DNA of 23,937 bases, taken from positions 1-23,937 of the forward strand of contig BBXU01001712.1 of assembly GCA_001598975.1 (NCBI GenBank). The letters run 5' to 3'. Within the stretch, counting starts at the first letter, position 1, and every line of letters starts with the position of its first letter. The notes under the pieces are model-generated. The model was not told where the DNA came from. It made no database searches and saw only the letters and a program-made list of their open reading frames with translations. Source of the DNA: Parachlorella kessleri (taxonomy: Eukaryota > Chlorophyta > Trebouxiophyceae > Chlorellales > Chlorellaceae). Below are positions 1-9,600 of the stretch, in pieces. The translations under genes and the position numbers were made by a program.

Positions 1-185
1 ATGCCTAGGGAACAACGTTGGAGGGAGAGACAGTCACATGCCTAGGGACACACGTCTAGGCATGGGCAACACATGGGTCGAGGCAAGTCTAGGACACAAC
101 CTAGGCACAAGCCAAGTCACATGAGACACACAAATACTGACTAACATGACTAATGAGCGCGCTGCCAAGGCGCAGGCGCGTGGCG
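1..185. repeat. Degenerate CCTAGG-containing repeat at the left edge
   Basis: The block is built from imperfect reiterations of CCTAGG or TCTAGG cores followed by short A/C-rich spacers such as GACACAC, interspersed with CACATG. It replaces the sequence expected for the rest of the ATPase gene of copy A, whose homology to copy B fades between about positions 150 and 190. It looks like satellite or low-complexity DNA rather than a coding exon. How far it extends to the left cannot be seen. Confidence 0.55.
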
Positions 186-3100
186 TGTTACAGGCTATCT
201 CGTTGCTGGTGTCAGTTACCACCACCCGCTTCCTGCAGTGGTGATCTTCAAGGGGGCGTACTTCACACCATCACAGCGTGCTTGTGTGAAGGGTACACGG
301 CGTGCATTACTCCAGCGAGTTGCGCATCAACCGCAGTTGCAGCTGCGCAGCTCACAGAAATCTAGCTGCCCCTCGCTAAACAGAAGGCTGGCAGGAAAGC
401 TTGAGGGATGCAGGCCATATCAAATTCACAAGGGCTAGCCCTTGGTGGTACTAATGACTTCCAGGACGCTCCCTACCTGAAGGTGTCCGCCAGGATGTTG
501 GCCACATCTCTGAGAAGCGTGGTCTTGCCCACACCGGGAGGCCCCAGCAGCAGCAGCGAGGGCGAGATGAAGTCACCGGCATCAGGCTTGCCCGCATCGT
601 CAGCAAAGGGGTGGTCCGAGGAGAGCGCTGCCAGGATGTCCAGCACCAAGAGCGCCACACCTGCCAGATTTCCTCAGGAGGGGTTCTCAGCGGGTGGGAA
701 AGTTTCACGATTACATCAAAATTTTCCTGGGGCGACGGCCATTGCAACCACCACATGAAATTCGTGAATCGGCAAAGGGTGGCGCTCCTGCTGTCGTGAG
801 AGCCAATGGACACCCTGAGCAGTTCTGGGGTTTCAGGGTTTCCAACCTTGGCTCACCAGGGTGATAGTGTTGCCACAAGTTTACAAAACAGTGCCAAGCT
901 TGGGCTTGTGTTTGCTTACCTGAGACATGGCGCCCAATGCGGTACGTAAGCCCAAGCACCTCCTTCTCCCGACCCCTCATAGCGCTGATGCGATGGAGGG
1001 ACCCTGGGATGCCTGCAAGCAGTGATACCCGTACTTGCGGCACTGGCAGTTGCCTGCAGCATTGTGATGGTCTGCTGGCACATAAGCAGGCATGGCTCCT
1101 TGGGAATCCCCCTTACAATGCTGCAGCTGCCCCAGAAGTTTGGGGCATTCTGCACACATCTGGTATTGCTCAGCCAGTGCTGAACGGTATGGCCGTCCAA
1201 GCAAGCCGATGCCCTGGCCTGAATTGCCCAGGTATTGGAGGTGTTGTCCCACCTGTGCGGTTGTCACCATAGAACAACTCGGTTGCCTTGCTGCCTCCAA
1301 GCAGGGGCTTGCCCTTGGCTTCCGCCAGGCACTCAAGTGCCTCTGCCACGCTCAAGCTCTCCTCCAGGTCTTCCTCGCTGCCATCGTCAAAGCGCACTAC
1401 CACAGGGCGGCCCAGGTCTACGACCACCTCCAGCGGCCGCCGCGTGGCAGCTGCAGCCACAGCCGTGCTGCTGGCCGTGCTGTGGTAACTGGCAGCGCTG
1501 CTGCAGCCAGGGCTCATGGCCGAGTCTATCTCAGCAGTTCCACCCGTGACAGGGGTGTTGGGGAGATTCATAAGAGTCTGCCCCGCATCGCTCACATCCT
1601 CTTCCTGCTGCTGCTGCTGCAGTCGCTGCCCCCGGCACAGGCGGCTGATGGCCTCCTGGATATGTGGCGGGAACAGCTTCAGAATGGCCTCTGCATCTGC
1701 GTCCAGGTCGTCTTGCCCTTGCTCTGCTGTGCAGCCTGCTGCTGCGTCTGATTTGCTGTCATCTGCAGCAGCCTGGCTGGTCGAGTTGCCCTCCTCCTGC
1801 TCTGGCGATGACAGGGCCACCGTGAAGCTGCACATACATGGGAGGGGGCTGTGTACTGTGATCAAGGTAGCCTCAATGAGAGGCGGGCACGCTCATCAGT
1901 TGGAAAATTTTAGGACAGGTGGCTTTGCCGGGCTGCACTATGACGCACAGCTGTCGCAACGACTTGGTTACAACAACAATGAACATAAGAGCATGAGATA
2001 TGCCAATCCCGCACTGGTGACCTGACAGCTGTAATGCTTGTCCCCCGGATCAGGAACGGGTTGAACCCACCTGGGCCTGTAGTTGCTGGCTGCATCAATG
2101 TGCATCTGCATGTCGCAGCCGTGCGGCAGCTTGAGCGCCTTGGCATAAGACCCCGGCTGGCTGGCATAGCTGCGGTCAGCCTCGTCAAAGTACCACTCTG
2201 CATGCGGACATGCAGATAGTGAATGACATTTGCAGACGAGGGAATTCTGTAGCTCAGGTTAAGGGTTAACCCTAACCCTTAAAAATGGGCAAGCTGCATC
2301 AGCATTCCACGGGCAGTTGCAAGGGACGAGCCTTCTGATAAAGCAGCATGCCAGCCTAGCAGCTCTTCAGCAAATCCATTTATTCTCATCAACCATAAGG
2401 CCACAGGAGATTTTTCCTTGCCTGCATAAGCTTTGCTGAGCTGGGCCACCGACTGGGACCCCGCCTCTCCCAGCTTGTTCTTGAGGCAGCCCCACAGGTC
2501 CAGCAGGCCAGTCACGTCGGCCACTGCAAGGGGGGGAGGGGGCTGTGTAGGAACACCATTCAGGGTGCAAGAGATATATGCTCCGGACGAGCAAGTGCAT
2601 TCGATGCCCACCCTTCCGCAGAGCAGCATCGATGGTTGGAAGTGGCTTTGCATTGGAGGCCACAAGGCCATTACCAGGGATGCCTGCCAACGCCGCAGTC
2701 GCCCACCTGCCCTTGCTAGCAATATGTACTTAAGTACGAGCTCGTATTCACTCAAGCGAGTGACACACCTGGCCACGGTTAAGTTTGGAGATGAGATGTG
2801 TTTATAGCAGGTGCAGGCACTGGGCATGCAATAGCATCCTTGCCCCTCTACCGCACTGCAGCAGACCTACCTGCATAGCGGATGAGGTCTGCCTCCAGCG
2901 GGCGCCTGGTCCACAGCTGTGCTTCTGTGTCCATGCGCTTGTGCATGGCCTTCTTCAGCGGGTTGATGGGCAGTCCATGGCGCTGCAGCAAAATGGGGCT
3001 GATAAGGTCGGGCCGTTTGTGGAAGACCTGAAAAAGGGAACCTTGAATTGGCAATTTTGCAACACTAATATTTAAAGGCACCTGTGGCTCTGTCCCTCCT

Positions 3101-6058
3101 GTTACACTGAGGAGGTTCCTATCGAGACGGTAGGGCTCCAGAACCTGGAGGCAGCTTGCTCTGCCCTTCGGTTGCTGAATGCCAGCTCTCACCACAAGGA
3201 GCGGGTTCAGGCCAATGAGGGCTCCTGTCACGTCCTGTGCCCCGCTGGAGCTGGAGGCCAGGGACTCCAGCACCTGGACCATGGCATGCGCAACCTGCAG
3301 CAGGATGCTGGCATGTTGGCTTATGCAGGCATGGCCATCCTCTACTATTGACAGAACTTCAAGCGCTTCACACTGGAACATAGCATTGCAAACCTCCCCT
3401 TGGACTCTGTGCCAGTGTGTGGGTCGTAAATGAAGGCTAGGGGCACGAGCAATGGTTGCGCATCTCCAACGTGACTCAACAAGGAGCGTGCCGTGAGCTG
3501 CCAGCATGATGGTTATCAAAGCACCTGTGTGTCCCATACGTTCGTCAGCCGAGTGCGGTGCTGGTAGAAGAGGGCCTCACAGTCCTTGCGGCAGTCATGT
3601 AGCACCTGGGGCAGCAAGACAGGACCTTATGATTGACTAGGTGATACTTACAGCGGCACACTTCATTCTCATCGCAAAAACAAAACATGTTGTCTCTTGC
3701 TGGGTCTGACAGCTGAGCGCCAGCACGAACTTCGTTGTTTAATAGCATTTGTACCCGGGCCCTGAGGCAGCGGTCTTGTGCACAACAACTTAGTGCACTG
3801 CAAGCAAGCCTTTGGCAGGGGTTTTGCTAACGTGTCAGTTGTCCTGCCCCCCTAACTCTGCACCGCCACCACCACACGACTACGGCAAATACCTTAACAA
3901 TGTCGGCGTTCCCCAGGACCTCGTGTTCTAGGTGCCAAAGCACATCCTTCTGCTCCGCCGGCTGCATGGCATGGAGGTCGAAGAGGAAGGCCCGCCCTCC
4001 TGCCCATAGCTGCATCAGGTCCACATGGCCTGTCCGCTCCAGCTCGCCCTCTGCATTCACCAGGGCATGCAACCGATGAGCTTGCCGTGCAGCAGTGTGT
4101 GCTTCATGAGACATGCTTTGTATCGTCGGCTGCACCTGATGTTTGGCGCTCCACGATTGCAGTGCTTCACCTACAACTCCAGGTGTCACTCTCCCTGTTA
4201 TGATATAGGGGGCTCTACGAGCAGCCCATGCTTTTCCTGCTCGAAGTTCCCAAGTTCCGCCTGCTGCCAGCACGCAGAAAGCCGAACTTGCAAGGCTACA
4301 GGGTTCCTACTATGCATATCCGTAAAGCACCCATAGTGGTCACCTGTGTCCATGGCCACTGCGTCCCACTGGCTGAGCCACCCCACAGCCGCCCTAGCCT
4401 GGGTCAGCGTGGTCACAATGGTGAGTTCAGTGGAGGCGCTGCTTGTGCTTGGGCCGCACGCCTTGCCAAGGTCGCCGGCAGGCCGGGGTTTTGAGTTTGC
4501 AGTGGCCAGGGGAGCCGGCGCAACCGGGGGAAGAGGGATAGGAACAGGGACACGCAGGCCGCCCGGCTTCCCGGCATTTGTCACCAAGCTGCTGCAGCTG
4601 CTATGGATGGGACCATGCTGCAAGCCATTTTGTCCATAATGCAGCGTTTTACTGGAGCCCTCGCCTCGCTCTCCCTCCTGCTCTGCCTCTGCCACTGTTG
4701 CACTATCTACTACTACTGCTGCTCCTGCTGCTGCTGATGCTGCTGCTGCTGCTCCTGCTGCTGCCATGAATGCCCCTGAGACTCCTGTGCTGGTGCGTGT
4801 TACACTGCCATGCTGCTCCAGGAACTTGTCGACACACGCCAGCAGGTGCAGCACGCCGCCAGCCTGCTGCATGCGCACCACCCCAGCACACTGTGGCTCC
4901 CGCAGGACAGCCTCTAGGCTATTGCTGTACTTCTTATATGCCTGCATGATGCTTGTCCTGTCTTTGTGTCCAGCCAGGGAAGCAGTGAAATCTGCATTGA
5001 CTTCCGGCAAGGTCACCTTACGCTGGACAAAGCTGCCATCGCCAAGTGACTGGAACCCAGCACGCAGAACTGAGCCAATGGCAAGCCGGAGAAGCGGAGA
5101 CTGCTCGCAGCCAGCGTACTGAAATGCTCGGGTAGACAGCATGCTGCGCACTAATGCAGAATCGTTTCTCAGTCTGCTGTTTATGGAGAAAAAGATATCT
5201 CCAAAGCCATCGTCTTGGTCTGCAGGCAGCTGAGGTGATACTGTCATGTTAGGAGACAGATGCAAGTTGGGTTGATACTATTTTAATCGCGTTGCCATCC
5301 ATGCTGACAAACACTCTTCCCGCTCCAGCAGACCCCTTGTACCACATTTTGCTTGCAACCAGCACAAGCCTGGCGATTCCATAATGGAGTGCCTTGGGAC
5401 CCACACTCATTATGAGAGTAATGCTGAAGTGCTTGAGTGCTAGAAGGAACCACTGCAGCACTTGATGTGATAGTTACGCTGGGGCGATGCTGGATCGCCC
5501 TGCCGACAAGGCTCACCTGTGATGCAGGGGCCCTTGCCGGCATCCAGCTTGCACAGCTCGCATAAATGGCAAGTGGCGGTTTCATTAGGCAAGATGCTGA
5601 TAAGCCCTCTGGATGCCAGAGGCTTCAGTACCCCTATTAGCCTGGGCATTTCCTTGAGGAGACTGGGCTGCTCTGCAAGAGCCTTCCGCAGCGCCAAACC
5701 CAGGGGCCCAAAGTGCACTGGGTCATGGCTGTAGTTTCCAGGCACTGCTGGATTGACAGCAAGTCCTAACTGCAGGATGCACTTCAGTGCTGCCCGGTGG
5801 ATGTCTGCTTCTGCGGAGTCAGCGGGCACGGCAACATCTACCAGGCTGCAAAGGCGCGTCAGCGCCCCCTGCAGGCTGTAAACAAGCAGCTGAACACCTG
5901 CAATCAGAAATAAAATCGTAGCCTTGTGTGGTACACGGACGCAGGTGGCTATTACTTGGGCCATTCCTGCTGGACAGCCCTGTATGCCTTTACATCACAA
6001 GTGCAAGTTTGCTCTGCTGGAAGCAGCGGAGCTTGCCTGATGCCGCCTGCTTCGTCAT
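34..6058 (-). CDS. Copy A: DEDDy 3'-5' exonuclease fused to a Ycf45/SpoIIIAA-like ATPase, truncated at its 3' end
   Basis: Proposed exons, 5' to 3' on the minus strand: 6058-6037, 5897-5517, 5219-4344, 4050-3893, 3605-3525, 3294-3193, 2982-2871, 2523-2422, 2197-2071, 1827-1253, 1012-920, 660-477, 232-34. They sum to 3012 nt in one frame, 1003 residues. Seen: an N-terminal repeat (about 9-133), a diverged second repeat, an Ala-rich linker, then Exo I (D425, E427 in DTEG), Exo II (HDCRKD, D487) and Exo III (Y576-x3-D580), a complete DEDDy set. A Ycf45-type entry domain follows ([22 protein letters not shown]), then Walker A GPPGVGKT (about 916-923). The last exon starts like copy B but degenerates and stops at 34-36, so Walker B is missing. 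Role inferred: RNA or DNA 3'-end binding or trimming. The first exon uses a GC donor; an ATG at 5964, reading straight into exon 2, is the alternative start. The gene may be functional or a decaying paralogue. Confidence 0.75.
2259..2280. repeat. Short telomere-like motif inside a copy A intron
   Basis: AACCCTAACCCT is preceded by an inverted GGGTTA, giving a small partly palindromic telomere-like element. It lies in the intron between the exons at 2422-2523 and 2071-2197. Only about two units are present. Confidence 0.45.
4711..4764. repeat. CTG/CTC trinucleotide tract encoding an alanine-rich linker in copy A
   Basis: An imperfect run of CTG with CTC, CTA and GAT interruptions. Read on the minus strand it encodes the Ala-rich linker (with Gly, Ser and Val) between the N-terminal repeats and the exonuclease domain. 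Copy B has a linker rich in Ala, Pro and Ser at the same place but no such tract, so linker length is free to vary. Confidence 0.8.
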
Positions 6059-6202
6059 GTTGACCAGTCGTGGAAGAATTGAAGGAGAGAAGTATTAGCT
6101 AGATAGTACCAAGGTTGCAAACCAGTCATTACAGGCAACACATGGTGGCAGTAGTCCGTCGCCCATGTATCTTGAGAAGCTCAGGCTGGAAGTCAAGCTC
6201 TG

Positions 6203-6209
6203 CTATATA
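6203..6209 (-). promoter_or_regulatory. TATA-like box for copy A
   Basis: The minus strand reads TATATAG here, about 145 bases upstream of the proposed copy A start codon at 6058. With initiation about 30 bases downstream, the 5' leader would be a little over 100 bases. The assignment rests on the motif and its position only. Confidence 0.4.
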
Positions 6210-6664
6210 GATCGTGCTTAGCAGAACAGTGGCTGAATCCGTACTTCTGCCTAGGCAACGCGCGCCAACACAGCCAACACAGGAGATGACGACGCGCGCA
6301 CCCGCTTCATGAGTGGGCTTCGAGTTCGTGATTGGTGTGCTCTTGGCTGCTTTTGGCTGCAAAGTGGTTGCAAAGTCGCAATTGTGCCGTGTAAACCATC
6401 AAATACTCCATACTCTTCTTATTGCTTAATTACTGCCTGCCATCATGAAGAGCATGGAACTTTGAATCTTAGGCGGGGGCGCCCTGTGACTAAGAAGAAC
6501 TTCAGGTCACAGCAACTCCAGGCCGTGGGAAAACAGAAGCGGCAGCCTCACCTGTGATCAGTAGTGGCACGGTCTCTGTCTTACCCAGGCTTCGACGTGA
6601 TTCAGTGGAGAGGAGTGATGCACGCTAAGAGGCGTCGGCGCAGCGTCTCCTCCGCTTGCTGTTG

Positions 6665-6672
6665 TTTATAAG
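6665..6672 (+). promoter_or_regulatory. TATA-like sequence near the start of copy B
   Basis: TTTATAAG lies only seven bases before the proposed ATG at 6679. If it is a real TATA box, transcription would begin near 6700 and the first codon would instead be the in-frame ATG at 6855. If 6679 is the true start, this is fortuitous. The sequence alone does not settle it. Confidence 0.25.
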
Positions 6673-6678
6673 GCGGAA

Positions 6679-9600
6679 ATGTCGGTGTCTTCAGGTAACG
6701 TGAAAGCTATTGCACCTCTGGGGATCCTATCTTACCACTTATCTAGCAACTAAGTGCAAGCACTGGCTGATTGTCTTCTGGACAGCTTTCGTCCCTAAGC
6801 CAACCATTGTGATGCCTTGTGGAATGTGCCCCTATGTAGCTGAAGCTTGACGACATGTGTGCGTTCACCACATCAAGCTGGCCCATTGCGTGCCTTGTGA
6901 GGTGTATTGCAGGTGCACAAGTGGGGGCAGACTTCGAAGCAGCATTGGATCATCTGTGTGGTTTGGCCGTGCCCGGCGAGCAGCGACTTGAAGTCATGCA
7001 ACGGGCTGCGCTGAAGTGCGCCTTGCAGCTTGGGCTCACTGCTGATCCAGCCACGCCTGAGGGCTTCACCCACAGACCTGTTGCCCTCCCACAGTTGGGT
7101 TCCGCGCTTCGCAAAGCTTTGGAAGAGCGTCCCAGCCTGCTGAAGCCCAAGTTCAAGCTATCTGCAGTGCTCCAGCCCCTGCATCTCAGTGGTTTCATCA
7201 CAGTGTCTGATAGAACCGCTATTTGCCACACTGGCGAGCTGATGCAGCTCCTGAAGGACAATGCCTGCAGCACAGGTAGGCATTACCCTTGCCGCGGGTA
7301 CCGCACTGATCCGCCCTTATGATGGCTGGGCAAGAGGACTTGCTCAGATGTGGTCCCATTGGGAGTTGTATGCATCCTATGCTAGATCCATTGCTGCTGG
7401 AGAGCATATTGCTGGTTTGTGACACCTCATGGAGTAGAGACTTGGCAGCTCAGGGCTTGTGTGCTATCATTTCAAAACGTGCCTGAAAGCGGGGTGCTGG
7501 TGAGGTGGGAAGACATAGACACTCAAAACTTGCTCTGCAGGCTTGACACCAAAACAGTAAGCTCCAATTGTGGTGTGCAGGGCTGGACGGCGTGAGCCTG
7601 GAAGCCGCGCAAAAGCATTTCTGCGCCCTGGTGGACGCTGCCCTCCCTGGCGATGCACCGGACGTGGCCCTCCAGCGGGTAACTTTCAAGTGCGTACTGC
7701 TGGAGGGCCTTGGCCACTCAGCGGTTCCTGGAGACTTCGCACACAGCCCTGTACGGCTTGATGACGTGGGGACACTCCTCCGGCAAGCCCTGCAGGGCAA
7801 CCGTGCTCTCCTTCAGCTCAGAGCAACCACAAAGTTGCGCAGCATTTTACAGCCCCTGGCAGACCGTGGGCTGATCAGCCTGCAGGCAAGCAACACGTCG
7901 GGCGGCAGTGTTAGGTGTCACCTAAGGAGGCTAGAGAAGCTGCAACACAGCAGCGCCAGTGGCAAAGGGGAGGGTGTAGTTGAAAATGCAGCAGTGGCAG
8001 CTAGGGCAGCCCGTGAAGCAGCGCCAGCGCCACCACCTCCTGCACAGATGCCTGGAGGGCTTGCTGCAGCACCAGACAGCACGCTGCCGCCTTCCACAGC
8101 GCAACCGAAACTGCAAGGCGGCCGCATCCATAGCAGCAGCAGTAGCCTGGTGGCGGAGGCGGCAAGGCAGCCCAGCCCTCCCTTGCCAGCCCCCATCCCT
8201 ATTCCTGTCACAGTCCCAGCCCCGCTGGCCAGTGTCGCCTCCAGGCCCTGCCCAGAGGGCTACTTGGAAGACGACTGGGGAGAGGGCATGAGCAGCGCTC
8301 CTAGCACCACTTTTGTGACCACCTTGGCCCAGGCCAGGAAGGCCGTGCAGTGGCTGAGCCAGTGGGTTGAAGTGGCCATGGACACAGGCAAGTGGGTTTT
8401 TCTTAACCTTGTTGAGGGCAAAGGGTGCATTATGAGGAGCCGTGTTATCCACCAAAGGACACGCGAGGCTCCTTACTGACACTTGTAACTGTCGTGCAAT
8501 GTGTTTGACTGTTCGTCTTACTGACACTTGTGAGTGTCGTGTAGTCTGCCTGACTGTTCATTCCTTCAGAGCAGTCCTTTATGGGTTGTGTCCAGAAGGC
8601 CGACTCGGTTTTTACTGAGAGACTTCGCATAACATAGGCTTGGCGCTTGTTGAGCATTTGGGATGGTGCTTCCTGGCCCCACTGCAGAGGGTGTGCTTGA
8701 GCGCAAGGGCCACATCTGTCTGATCCAGCTCTGGGCCGAGGACCGCGCCTTCCTGTTCGACCTGCACGCCATGCAGCCAGCAGAGCGCAAGGATGTGCTG
8801 TCCCTGCTGGAGGACAAGCTCCTAGGCAACGACAAAGTGGTCAAAGTAGGGTCGCTTCCATTCCGATGCCTTGTGCAGTTCTGAGCTGGCTGGCAGCAAT
8901 ATGGTGCAGGTGTGAACTGTGTCTGCATGGTGTGATCCTGTTAATGTGGGGAAAGCAGGCCGTGCGTCAAGCATTGGTATTTTTGGTTGCCAGATACGTA
9001 GCGTTGGGCCAGAGAAGCTGAACTATCGAGCGCATCCCTGTGTGCCCTCTCCCTTGACGGTGCAACTGCTTGGGAGACGGCCCTCCAAATGTGGGGACTC
9101 AGCCTCCAATTAGTCCGCTCCAGAGTTCCGTCCTCGTCTTGTGCTTTGGCTCACTTCACCCCTGTTCTGCTGCCCAGGTGCTTCATGACTGTCGCAAGGA
9201 CTGCGAGGCGCTCTTCTATCAGCACAACATTAGGCTAAGAAACGTGTGGGACACGCAGGTAAAATGCGCGGACGGGGGCTGGTTTTCACCTGACCAGTGC
9301 TTGACTAGCAATTTCATTGCGGAGGAGCGCCTCTGATGCACGTCACCATTGGCATGTCCAGCCACATAGCCACCAGTTGACCAAATCGCTGAAGCTCTCT
9401 GTGCGTTGCTCTTGTTGTTCTTGCACGTCAAGCGAGCCTGCAGCTCTGACTTTTACCAGCCCTTTGCCGTAGGTGGCACATGCCATGGTCCAGGTTCTAC
9501 AGTCCATAGCTACCGGAGCCAGCGGGGCCCATGATGCCAGGGGAGCCCCCATTGGCCTGAATCCTCTTCTCGAGGTGAGCTGGCGACCATGTCAGAGCAC

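Larger units (their letters stand above)
6059..6678. promoter_or_regulatory. Divergent intergenic region shared by copies A and B
   Basis: About 620 bases separate the proposed start codons of two divergently transcribed paralogues, so both promoters should lie here or overlap it. I see no credible coding exon. The segment 6255-6300 is rich in CG dinucleotides (runs of CGCGCG). TATA-like elements occur near both ends. No clear inverted symmetry between the halves was seen, so the promoters have diverged or were never duplicated together. Confidence 0.6.

Noticed and set aside
1092..1751. A 219-codon plus-strand open frame
   Set aside because: Same antisense effect opposite copy A's largest ATPase-domain exon and its downstream intron.
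6855..6912. In-frame ATG at 6855 (and 5964 in copy A) as the true start codons
   Set aside because: Not excluded, but less favoured. Both lie just before a conserved ATTGCAG acceptor, and the domain exon is a symmetric phase 1-1 unit in both copies, which suggests a preceding intron and a short upstream first exon.
7931..8527. A 198-codon minus-strand open frame opposite the copy B linker
   Set aside because: Antisense shadow of a Pro/Ala/Ser-rich linker; no conserved motif and it crosses an exon-intron border.
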